From positions 1 to 29,184 of the forward strand of contig JBIOJM010000093.1 in NCBI GenBank assembly GCA_044450785.1: a stretch of DNA of 29,184 nt. Reading direction: 5' to 3'. The stretch is from JBIOJM01 sp044450785 (GTDB lineage: Bacteria > Planctomycetota > Planctomycetia > Isosphaerales > Isosphaeraceae). Both the position numbers and the translations under genes were made by a program. Below the pieces are notes generated by a model that saw only the letters and a program-made list of their open reading frames with translations, searched no databases and had not been told where the DNA came from. Positions 1 through 7,143 of the stretch are shown here, piece after piece (positions within the stretch are counted from its first letter, which is position 1; each line of letters opens with the position of its first letter).

Positions 1-435
1 AATCTGCTCCAGATCCCCAACACCGAGAGCAACTCCCACTACCTCCGCACCTGCAAGAAGCTAGGCCGCGAGGGACACCCGGCCAGGTTTCCAGCCGGTC
101 TCCCCGGATTCTTCATCAAGTTCCTCACCGACCGCGATGACGTCGTGCTGGATCTTTTCTCCGGGTCGAACACGACCGGCCGCGCGGCCGAGGAGTTAGG
201 GAGGCGGTGGCTGACGGTCGAGATGGATCGGAGTTCCGCCGCATTGTCAGCGGTCAGGTTCACAGAGGGGTGGAAGGAGGAGCGCGTCCGCTCTGTGGTT
301 CAAGATTTGGAGATTGGGAAGTTTCTTACGATCGACATGGAATCGAGACAGGTCTCTGAGGCACCAGCAATAGGAGTCCAGCCTCCGGTTGAGTCGGCAA
401 TGAGGATGGGCCAGCGTTTCTTGTTCCGAGAATGA
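1..435 (+). CDS. DNA methyltransferase (N6-adenine/N4-cytosine, beta-type), 3' part only
   Basis: The reading frame is open from base 1 to a TGA at 433-435, so the gene begins outside the window and only the last 144 residues are visible. They contain motif X (HPARFP, residues 28-33 of the fragment), then motif I, the AdoMet-binding DLFSGSNTTG (about 50-59), then a conserved LTVEMD. Motif I lying near the C-terminus, after motif X, is the beta-class order of the N6_N4_Mtase family (PF01555). The enzyme would methylate an amino group of A or C in a DNA target; the target-recognition region is not in view. The ATG at 432 overlaps its stop codon and the AAA ATPase gene follows, so it is probably the modification part of an accessory operon. 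Family assignment is firm; substrate base and target are unknown. Confidence 0.85.
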   Translation, partial: NLLQIPNTESNSHYLRTCKKLGREGHPARFPAGLPGFFIKFLTDRDDVVLDLFSGSNTTGRAAEELGRRWLTVEMDRSSAALSAVRFTEGWKEERVRSVVQDLEIGKFLTIDMESRQVSEAPAIGVQPPVESAMRMGQRFLFRE

Positions 436-533
436 ACTGCCGACCCGGAGTTCCAATGGCGATCGCGGCGTTATGCTATTCTATGGGATGCAAGAAGGGG
501 AAGTCGAAGTTCGCATCGCCGGGGGATCCGACA

Positions 534-2741
534 ATGGAGATTTGGGAACATCCGCTTATCCTTGAGGCGATGACGCTCCGCGGCCTGGGTTCTTATCTTC
601 ACGGCGCCAGGCTGGAGATCCGGCCGCTGACGATCCTTTGTGGAACCAACGGCTCCGGTAAATCGACCTGGTTCAGGATGTTGCGAATTCTCCAGTCTTC
701 ACTCGAGCGTGGTACGCTTCCGTTTTCCTTCGAGGGCGATGTGTGCTGCGGCGAAGACGATTGGCACGATTATACCAATCCACTCGTGCGACCTTTGATT
801 GGCTACAGCCGTTTCTTGGTCTCGGCGATGGCGGATCGAGATTTCGGCCCTCCAGGGACCGTCGGGCTGCACATCAAGTCCAGCGCGGAGTTGCGTCTCC
901 GGGAAATCGTGGAAGCAGTGGGACGGTCTGACGCGGAGGAGGATGCTCCGGTCGCGCTCATGGCATCTGATTCCCTGCCACACTCTTTCCTGTCCGATGG
1001 ATACATTCCCCAGGGCACCGAGTTTCGCGTCCGCATAACGGACCCCACAGACCTTCCTGCAATCCATGAGGAATCGAGCGTGCACGATCGGATGGTCGAG
1101 TTGGTCATCAACAACAAGTATTCGATTCGATTTGAGCGACGCCACCCCTCACCAACTCGTCGTTACACCGCGACCTGCACGCGGGCCTTCTGGCCGGGAT
1201 GCGAGGCTGAAGACCTCACCGATTTGGTCGTCGCGGAGTTCGACGTCGACGGCGACGGTTTACCCATCAACGTCCGTTCCCCGTCCAGCGCGGACTCGTT
1301 CGACATTCAGGAGGCGTTCTGTCTCGCGGCGATCAAGCGCATTCGCCAGCTTCCCGCGGGATCTCTGCGGAGCGTTTTTTGGATTGGGGCCATCCGATCA
1401 ATCCAACGTCGCGGGCACGTTGAGGAGAATGCGTTCAGCGATTCGAAGATCATTGGAGGCCGACACGTGGGCGGCGAGGGGGAGTACGCCCAAGCCCTAG
1501 CAAGAAGATTCGCCTACAATAAGCTGTGCCTGGCGGAACCTCGGGGACAGGGTTCGATCAACCTTAGCTTCTCTCGAGCAGGAATTGACGTCGTCGAGGA
1601 ATTGCTCGCCGCCAGTGTTAACACGACACCTTCACCGGCGCGCCGAATCTGGGAGTCAGCGACCGAGCAATCGAGACAGGCAATTGGTAAAATTGAACGC
1701 TCCAAGGGCAAAGACGCTGAATTCCAAGCGGCCCAGGTGCTGAACGACGCGCTGAAGCGTCGCGATCTGTTCGACGCGAATTATTGGCCGGAGGACCACG
1801 AAACCGACTTTTGGCGAGACCTTATTTTAGAGATAAGAAACGGCCTTTCGCTTGAAAGCGCTATCGCGTTTCTGGACCAGAACCTCTCTTCGTTGAGCGA
1901 CGACGAAATCACGTGGTTGAACCGGAAATTGATCGAAGCTGCTTTCCCCGGCTTGCTGCATGATCACCCGGGTCTCGTCTTCGAGACATATTACTCCGTC
2001 TGGCTAAAGCGACTACTGGACACGCGCCTGGTCTACCGAGGCGAATTCCTCGCAGATGATTGGATCGGAGAAGTACCGCCCTGCGGTTACCTCCTCGGGT
2101 ACACGCCAGACGAGGTGCAATCGAATCGATACGAGAGAACCGGTACGCTCCTTACGGGGTTGCCTGGCGGGGATGAGTGGATGCCCGATGAGACATCTGA
2201 GTACGCGCGCGACCTCTGTCGCCTCGTGAGCCCTCCATTCATGGCTACTCATTTACCCGCGGCACCAGTCAACATGAGCTCCGGATTCCACCAGGTCGCG
2301 TCGATCATCGTCCAGGCAGGTCTGATGAGGGCCAACGAGATTCTGTGCGTCGAAAACCCCGAGGTTCACCTGCATCCCACGCTGCAGCTGGAAATCGCCG
2401 AGTTTTTCGTCCGACAAGCAGCAATCGGCAAGTACATGATCATCGAGACCCACAGCGACCTCGTGGTGAGAAGAGTGATGCGCGCCGTGTTGGAGGAGGA
2501 GCTGAAGCAGGAGGCTGTGCGTCTCTACTTCACTCGCATGGAAACGAAATCCGAGCCGCATTGGGAGCGCCCGGTCGCGTCTTCGGTGTTGGAGCGCATC
2601 GAGATCGACGAGCGTGGACGAATCCGGAACTGGCCTGATGGTTTCTTGGATGCCGACATTCGCGAGTCACGGCGTCTGCTCGACGTGATGTACGGCACTC
2701 CGGTTGATGACGTCGAGGAGGAGGAGGAGGAGCCATTTTGA
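534..2741 (+). CDS. AAA family ATPase with DUF3696-like C-terminus
   Basis: About 735 residues from the ATG at 534. An ABC/SMC-like ATPase: Walker A GTNGSGKST (Lys43), a signature-like SSGFHQ before Walker B ILCVENPEVHLHP (Glu607), and the H-loop IIETHSD (His640). The tail RIRNWPDGFLD resembles the DUF3696 region seen in many stand-alone ATPases of defence and mobile islands. No nuclease or TOPRIM domain is obvious in the roughly 550 residues between Walker A and the signature. The ATG at 534 has GGGGGA seven bases upstream and gives the usual distance to Walker A. The ATG at 432 overlaps the methyltransferase stop (ATGA) and would add 34 residues of unknown character; it remains possible. 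The C-terminus ends in six glutamates whose codons may serve the next gene as ribosome-binding site. Likely acts with the neighbouring methyltransferase; its role is inferred from context only. Confidence 0.85.
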   Translation: MEIWEHPLILEAMTLRGLGSYLHGARLEIRPLTILCGTNGSGKSTWFRMLRILQSSLERGTLPFSFEGDVCCGEDDWHDYTNPLVRPLIGYSRFLVSAMADRDFGPPGTVGLHIKSSAELRLREIVEAVGRSDAEEDAPVALMASDSLPHSFLSDGYIPQGTEFRVRITDPTDLPAIHEESSVHDRMVELVINNKYSIRFERRHPSPTRRYTATCTRAFWPGCEAEDLTDLVVAEFDVDGDGLPINVRSPSSADSFDIQEAFCLAAIKRIRQLPAGSLRSVFWIGAIRSIQRRGHVEENAFSDSKIIGGRHVGGEGEYAQALARRFAYNKLCLAEPRGQGSINLSFSRAGIDVVEELLAASVNTTPSPARRIWESATEQSRQAIGKIERSKGKDAEFQAAQVLNDALKRRDLFDANYWPEDHETDFWRDLILEIRNGLSLESAIAFLDQNLSSLSDDEITWLNRKLIEAAFPGLLHDHPGLVFETYYSVWLKRLLDTRLVYRGEFLADDWIGEVPPCGYLLGYTPDEVQSNRYERTGTLLTGLPGGDEWMPDETSEYARDLCRLVSPPFMATHLPAAPVNMSSGFHQVASIIVQAGLMRANEILCVENPEVHLHPTLQLEIAEFFVRQAAIGKYMIIETHSDLVVRRVMRAVLEEELKQEAVRLYFTRMETKSEPHWERPVASSVLERIEIDERGRIRNWPDGFLDADIRESRRLLDVMYGTPVDDVEEEEEEPF
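2715..2732 (+). promoter_or_regulatory. (GAG)6 tract: probable ribosome-binding site inside the ATPase gene
   Basis: Six GAG codons in a row encode a glutamate run at the ATPase C-terminus and read as repeated GGAGG. The tract ends five bases before the TTG start at 2738, an ideal Shine-Dalgarno distance, and the TTG overlaps the ATPase TGA (TTGA). Translation of the third gene is therefore probably coupled to the ATPase. The role as RBS is inferred from position. Confidence 0.55.
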
Positions 2742-3169
2742 GTGGAGCTTATGGCGAACAGCCCCTCGGTGAGGGCGATGTGGTCTATTTTCACGATCTG
2801 CAACTGGACACCGCCCGCAGAGTGACGCAGATGCCTGTTTACCAAGATATACACCGCTTCGAAGTCGAGGGAAAATCCCGACCGATGCTTATTCTCTCTG
2901 AGATCGAAATAACCAAAAAAGGAAAGGGAGTGCGGTTGCTCCAAGTGCTGAAATTGTCGACGAAGTTCAGCGAAACGAAGCGGAAGCTCGGCTACGTAAA
3001 GGTTGGGCGGATAGTCGATGACGATAGGGATAGCTACGCAGACAAGACTCCGTATTGGCTCCCCGCAAACTTGATCGACGGTCGAGTAAAGAAACGCGAA
3101 GACCGCGCGCGGCTCAACGGGATCTATGCAGAAATCGGAGCAAAGGGTCGTCCTTCCCCAAGAGAATAA
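2738..3169 (+). CDS. Small protein, possibly PemK/MazF-like fold, third gene of methyltransferase operon
   Basis: 143 residues, starting at a TTG that overlaps the ATPase stop by four bases and is preceded by a strong GGAGG-rich tract. No ATG lies in frame until residue 32, which is after the conserved-looking GDVVYF segment (13-18), so the TTG is the likely start. GDVVYF followed by KSRPMLILSE (about residues 47-56) and a basic strand is reminiscent of the SH3-like beta barrel of PemK/MazF, whose members begin G-D-I/V and carry K-x-RP-hydrophobic. The match is loose, no catalytic residues can be assigned, and a non-toxic SH3-like domain is equally possible. Being locked to the ATPase by overlap, it is probably a partner or effector of that system. 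It has no membrane segment or signal peptide. Function unknown. Confidence 0.6.
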   Translation: MSGAYGEQPLGEGDVVYFHDLQLDTARRVTQMPVYQDIHRFEVEGKSRPMLILSEIEITKKGKGVRLLQVLKLSTKFSETKRKLGYVKVGRIVDDDRDSYADKTPYWLPANLIDGRVKKREDRARLNGIYAEIGAKGRPSPRE

Positions 3170-3234
3170 ATTGGCGATGTTTCCTGCTCCGTTGCCACCT
3201 GCCTCGCAACTTCGCCGGCGCAGTACTGGCTCGG

Positions 3235-3372
3235 TCAAGACGGTCTTCTAAGCCGCTGCTTGGCCGATAGCGACTTGATTATCAGCCGCAGGGATTGCTT
3301 GGGATCGAGCGGCTTAATTGCTCCGTCCAGCGCGTGCTCCATGAGCGTCTCGATCGCCGGACTGACACGCCC
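3235..3372 (-). pseudogene. Possible gene remnant (receiver-domain-like C-terminus)
   Basis: On the minus strand, just past the xylulokinase stop, an open stretch reads like protein: residues HALDGAIKPLDP followed by a leucine-rich helix and a basic tail ending RRPS and TGA at 3235. The KPLDP-then-amphipathic-helix pattern resembles the last part of response-regulator receiver domains, where the conserved Lys-Pro precedes the final helix. No start codon or upstream receiver sequence is present, since everything before it is xylulokinase antisense or out of frame. It is offered only as a possible remnant; the 213-base gap between the two convergent genes holds nothing else I can recognise. Confidence 0.2.
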
Positions 3373-3382
3373 CCGGATTGGT

Positions 3383-4921
3383 TCACGACTCGGCCACCAA
3401 CTTGCTGATCGTCTTGAACGACGCGCGCAGGTCCTGGTAGAGCTGGCGATACACGGCGAAAGCGCGGTCGTAATACGACTTGACTTGCTGATCGACCTGC
3501 GTGGAGTCAGCGGCCCGGATCGTGGCATCGCACGCTTCGGGTACCGAGGCGAATCCGCCGGTCCCGACCTGGGCCAGGAGCGCGGCTCCGAAGGCCGGTC
3601 CCTCGGTCGAGTTGAGCGTGTGCACATCGCACCCATAGATGTCAGCCTGGATCTGCTTCCAGAGCGCATTCCGCGCGCCGCCGCCCGAGATGCGCACCTG
3701 GTCGATCGACACCCCCATCTCGCGGATCAGCTCCAGGCTGTCGCGCATGGCGAATGTCGCTCCCTCGAGCACGCTCCGGACCAGGTGGGCGCGCCCGTGG
3801 CGGACCGTCAATCCGATCCAGGCGCCCTTGGCGTCGGGGTCGAAGTGGGGGGTTCGCTCGCCCGTCAGATAGGGAAGAAAGAACAGCCCCTCGGCGCCCG
3901 GACCGGCGAGCGCGGCCTCGTCGGTCAGCAGAAAGTAAGGATCCTCGCCCGCCAGTTTGGCCGCCGCCACCTCGGCCTTGCCCAGCTCGTTGCGGAACCA
4001 CTGGAAGCTCCCCCCCGCCGACAGGACGACCCCCATGACGTGCCAGGCACCCGGCACGGCGTGGCAGCCGCGCTGAAGCCTGCCCAAGGGGTCGAAACCG
4101 AGCGTCTCCGTATGGGCGAACACGACCCCCGAGGTACCCATCGTGGCGGATACGACTCCTTGGCGGACAATGCCGTTGCCGACCGCGCCGGCCGGCTGGT
4201 CGCCGCCGCCGCCGACCACCGGCGTGCCCACCGGCAGGCCGGTCGCCTTGGACCCCAGCTCGCTCAACCGCGCCGAAACCTCCGGGCTCTCATGGCACGG
4301 AGGGACTAGCGCCGGGTCGATATCAAGCTTGGTCAGCAACTCGCGGCTCCAGCGGCGGTTCGCCACGTCGAGCAAGAGGGTTCCCGACGCGTCGCTCACC
4401 TCGGTCGCGAACGTCCCGGTCAGACGGTAGCGCACATAGTCCTTGGGCAGCAAGACTTGCCGCACTCGCTCCCAGTTGCTCGGCTCATGCGCGCGGACCC
4501 ACAGGACCTTGGGGGCCGTGAAACCGGTCAACGCGGGATTGGCCACCATGCGGATCAGTGCTTCGCGACCACCGGCCTTCTGCTCGATCTCCCGGCATTC
4601 GGCCGCGGTGCGCTGATCGTTCCAGAGCAAGGCGGGGCGGATCACCCGGCCCGCCGCGTCCAGGAAGACCGAGCCGTGCATCTGGCCGCTCAAGCCGATG
4701 CCGGCCACATCAGCCGACGCGAACCGACCCGCGGCCAGGACCTGCTGGAGTGTCTTCTTCGTTGCCTCCCACCAGAGGTCCGGATCCTGCTCGGACCACC
4801 CCGGCCGGGGATGGTCGCAAGGATACTCGGCCGACGCGGACGCCAGGATCGTCCCCTTCTCGTCGATGGCCAGCGTCTTGGTCCCGGACGTACCGACGTC
4901 GATGCCCAGCGTGATACTCAC
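3383..4921 (-). CDS. xylB: Xylulokinase (FGGY carbohydrate kinase)
   Basis: 512 residues. Phosphorylates D-xylulose with ATP to xylulose 5-phosphate for the pentose phosphate pathway, in the cytoplasm. The N-terminal phosphate-binding GIDVGTSGTKT (6-16), the LSGQMHG motif typical of xylulokinases, and GGGGDQPAGA with the catalytic aspartate at Asp241 are all present, and the length is normal. A GTG start at 4921 is chosen because the family N-terminus begins right there; the frame stays open upstream, but that sequence is antisense to the lactonase gene. The GTG overlaps the TGA of the upstream lactonase gene (GTGA, four bases), so it is the last gene of a translationally coupled three-gene operon. 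Substrate could be another ketopentose, such as ribulose; the LSGQMHG motif favours xylulose. Confidence 0.9.
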   Translation of the reverse strand: MSITLGIDVGTSGTKTLAIDEKGTILASASAEYPCDHPRPGWSEQDPDLWWEATKKTLQQVLAAGRFASADVAGIGLSGQMHGSVFLDAAGRVIRPALLWNDQRTAAECREIEQKAGGREALIRMVANPALTGFTAPKVLWVRAHEPSNWERVRQVLLPKDYVRYRLTGTFATEVSDASGTLLLDVANRRWSRELLTKLDIDPALVPPCHESPEVSARLSELGSKATGLPVGTPVVGGGGDQPAGAVGNGIVRQGVVSATMGTSGVVFAHTETLGFDPLGRLQRGCHAVPGAWHVMGVVLSAGGSFQWFRNELGKAEVAAAKLAGEDPYFLLTDEAALAGPGAEGLFFLPYLTGERTPHFDPDAKGAWIGLTVRHGRAHLVRSVLEGATFAMRDSLELIREMGVSIDQVRISGGGARNALWKQIQADIYGCDVHTLNSTEGPAFGAALLAQVGTGGFASVPEACDATIRAADSTQVDQQVKSYYDRAFAVYRQLYQDLRASFKTISKLVAES

Positions 4922-5760
4922 GGTGTGATCTCCCAGCGCTCCCCGCACAACAGGATTCGAGGCTCGACCCCACGCGGCAGCCGCCGCGCCTCGGCTTGAA
5001 ACACGTCGACGGAAACCGTATTGAACGTGAACATGTCGTAATGATTCGGCACGACGAACCGCGGGTGAACGCGGGCCGCCAGGTCGACCGCCTCGGCGGC
5101 CGTCATGTTGCCCGGCACGCCGCGCGCCGGATCGCGGCCGTTGATCGGCAGCAACAGGGCGTCGAACGGATCGGGCCCGAGCTGATCGGCCAGGTCCTCG
5201 TAAGCCAGGCTGTCGCCGCTGTGATAAAGCCTCCGGCCATCCGACTCGACGACGTACCCCAGGTAAAGATGACGCCCGTGGTCGTCCGTGTCGAGCCCTT
5301 CGTGTGCCGCGGGCACCGCGCGGACCCGAAACCCGGCGCGTTCCACGCTGTCGCCGACATCGAGTCCCACCATCCGTCCGGCGGGCAGCCCCAGAGCCAG
5401 TGCGTGGTCGCGGATCGCCTCCGGCAGCACCAGAATCGCCGGTGAGGCCGCCATCAGGTCGGGCAAGGTCTCCGGATCGAGGTGGTCCGAATGCTTGTGG
5501 CTGGCGAGCACCAAGTCGACGAAATGCAGGTCTTTCCCCCGGATGGGGGACCGGGTCATGCGGATGTGCGGCCGGTCGGTCGCCTCGTATTTCCGGGTGA
5601 GGTGCTCCGAAAGATAGAGGTCGACGGCGAGCAGCCCCTGCCGCGACTTGATCAAGAAGCCGCTCTGGCCTAACCACCAGACGAAAAGCGACCCGGCGGA
5701 CGGTGTCGTTCGCTCGATCTCCTTGATCAGATTCGCGCCTTGGAGGACGGGCTCGATCAT
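4918..5760 (-). CDS. UlaG-like metallo-beta-lactamase-fold hydrolase (L-ascorbate-6-phosphate lactonase family)
   Basis: 280 residues. A metallo-hydrolase with HKHSDH at residues 88-93, the HxHxDH metal-binding motif of the fold, preceded by WWLGQSGF and followed by AAHEG, YHSGDS, LPINGRD and NHYDMFTFNT, all typical of the UlaG group of sugar-phosphate lactonases. UlaG opens the lactone ring of L-ascorbate 6-phosphate; many relatives act on other, unknown lactones, and no ascorbate transport or other ula genes are nearby. The ATG at 5760 overlaps the stop of the upstream MetE-like gene (ATGA), and its own stop overlaps the xylulokinase GTG. Position beside a pentose kinase suggests a sugar-lactone or sugar-phosphate substrate. 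The fold is certain and the substrate is inferred. Confidence 0.85.
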   Translation of the reverse strand: MIEPVLQGANLIKEIERTTPSAGSLFVWWLGQSGFLIKSRQGLLAVDLYLSEHLTRKYEATDRPHIRMTRSPIRGKDLHFVDLVLASHKHSDHLDPETLPDLMAASPAILVLPEAIRDHALALGLPAGRMVGLDVGDSVERAGFRVRAVPAAHEGLDTDDHGRHLYLGYVVESDGRRLYHSGDSLAYEDLADQLGPDPFDALLLPINGRDPARGVPGNMTAAEAVDLAARVHPRFVVPNHYDMFTFNTVSVDVFQAEARRLPRGVEPRILLCGERWEITP

Positions 5761-6782
5761 GTCGTCATCTCTTTGCGAACCAGGTGAACCCCCTCGACCA
5801 TCGCCTTCGCCTTGGCCACCGCGACGTGACGGGCGGTCTGGGAGAAGCCGCAGTCGGGCGTCACCGAAACGCGGGCGGCGTCGACGTACGTGAGCACGGT
5901 CCGCAGCCGGAGGGCCACGAGCTCGGGGGGCTCGATCCAGGTATTCTTGACGTCGACCAGCCCCACGGCGACGTCCATCGTATCGGGCAACTGCGCGAGC
6001 AGCTCGACCTCCGCAAGCTCGCGGCTGGCGAACTCGAGCGCGAGCTGGTTGACCCGGGCCCGGCCGAGATGAGGGAACAGTGGTTTGTAGGAGCGATTCC
6101 CCACGGCCCGGGCGCGAAAGTTGCCAAAACACATGTGCATGCTGATGTAAGCATGAACGCCGTTGACTGTGCGGGCGATCGTGTCCAGGAACGACTCGGG
6201 ATCAGCCGGATGGCACGCGAAGCTGGGCTCATCGAGCTGGATGAAGTCGACGCCCGCGGCGACCAGCGACCTGAGCTCGGCGTTGACGATGGGGATCATG
6301 GCGGCCGTCACGGCATCGCGGCCGTCGTAAACCGATCCTCCTTCGATGCAGCCGGCCAGCGTGAATGGACCGGGCACCGGGACCTTGAGCGGGGCATCGG
6401 TGTAGTCGCGGAGGCGGCGATATTCCGCTACGGTCCCCAGCCCATCGGGGGCAGACAGGAGGGCTGTCGCACGATAACGGTCGCGTTGATCGTGGGCCGG
6501 AGCGCCCCAGCGCCGATTCCGGGGGATCGGCTCCAATCCTCGCAGATACTCGTAGAAGCCCAGGTTGAAATCGACGCGCTGCATCTCGCCGTCGGTGATC
6601 CTGTCGAGCCCGGCGCGGACCTGATCGTCGACCGCCAGGCGCACGGCGTCGCGGACGGCCTCGTCGCGATCCGCCTGCCCGAACAACTCGGGATGGTCCT
6701 TCACGTCGGCAATGAACTTCTCGTACCAGCCCGGAAAGGACCAGCTTCCGATCACGGTGGCGGGGATCAGGTCATGAGCCAT
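5757..6782 (-). CDS. Cobalamin-independent methionine synthase-like protein (MetE C-terminal/core domain)
   Basis: 341 residues, corresponding to the catalytic C-terminal barrel of MetE (Meth_synt_2, PF01717) without the N-terminal half of full MetE. Zinc ligands are visible: His216 and Cys218 in SMHMCFGN, Glu250 in ALEFA and Cys311 in TPDCGFSQ. Full-length MetE moves a methyl group from methyltetrahydrofolate to homocysteine; single-domain relatives may use other methyl donors or substrates. It starts at ATG 6782 with GGGAGG ten bases upstream and is the first gene of an operon whose next gene starts inside its stop codon. No S-box or cobalamin riboswitch was recognisable upstream. Being tied to a lactonase and a xylulokinase is odd for a methionine gene, so the substrate may not be homocysteine. 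Confidence 0.85.
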   Translation of the reverse strand: MAHDLIPATVIGSWSFPGWYEKFIADVKDHPELFGQADRDEAVRDAVRLAVDDQVRAGLDRITDGEMQRVDFNLGFYEYLRGLEPIPRNRRWGAPAHDQRDRYRATALLSAPDGLGTVAEYRRLRDYTDAPLKVPVPGPFTLAGCIEGGSVYDGRDAVTAAMIPIVNAELRSLVAAGVDFIQLDEPSFACHPADPESFLDTIARTVNGVHAYISMHMCFGNFRARAVGNRSYKPLFPHLGRARVNQLALEFASRELAEVELLAQLPDTMDVAVGLVDVKNTWIEPPELVALRLRTVLTYVDAARVSVTPDCGFSQTARHVAVAKAKAMVEGVHLVRKEMTT

Positions 6783-7143
6783 CGCGTTTGATCCTCCCGG
6801 TCTCCCGATCGTTCCCGGCGCATCGAGGTGGGTTCCTTACCGCGCACGATCACCCATGGCGACTCGCCGCACGCATCCTTCCCGTATTCTGCTGCGATTC
6901 CCACGCCATGGGAAGGGGTGGGGCCCGGGTGCGTAGGAAAAACCGGCAATGCGACGAGAAGGGCGCCTTAAGTCGTCCTTTCATTCCATCGATGCGAAGC
7001 CATCGGACTCTCGCATCCGAGGCCGTGTCGTCTCTGTCTGATCGCCTCGAGACTTGGGGGCAGGTGGACCAGGGAACGAACGGACGTTAACCTCATAATG
7101 GATGAGAGCAGCCTTGCCCATCCCGATCGAATCGAGGGTCGTC
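6783..7143. other. Divergent intergenic region (MetE-like operon / GH51)
   Basis: 361 bases between two divergent starts, so it must hold promoters for both. A CATAAT at 7094-7099 could be a -10 element for the GH51 gene, but no good -35 lies at 16-18 bases. A nine-base inverted repeat, CCCATGGCG at 6853-6861 and CGCCATGGG at 6904-6912, has arm starts 51 bases apart and each arm contains the palindrome CCATGG; it could be a paired operator. No coding sequence or riboswitch is recognisable. Confidence 0.4.

Noticed and set aside
3260..4309. 349-residue plus-strand frame opposite xylulokinase
   Set aside because: Antisense to conserved kinase motifs, low-complexity product, no ribosome-binding site.
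4922..5677. 252-residue N-terminal extension of xylulokinase
   Set aside because: The extension is antisense/out-of-frame reading of the lactonase gene; kinase homology begins exactly at GTG 4921.
5784..6791. 335-residue plus-strand frame opposite the MetE-like gene
   Set aside because: Shadow of the minus-strand gene, which has intact zinc ligands.
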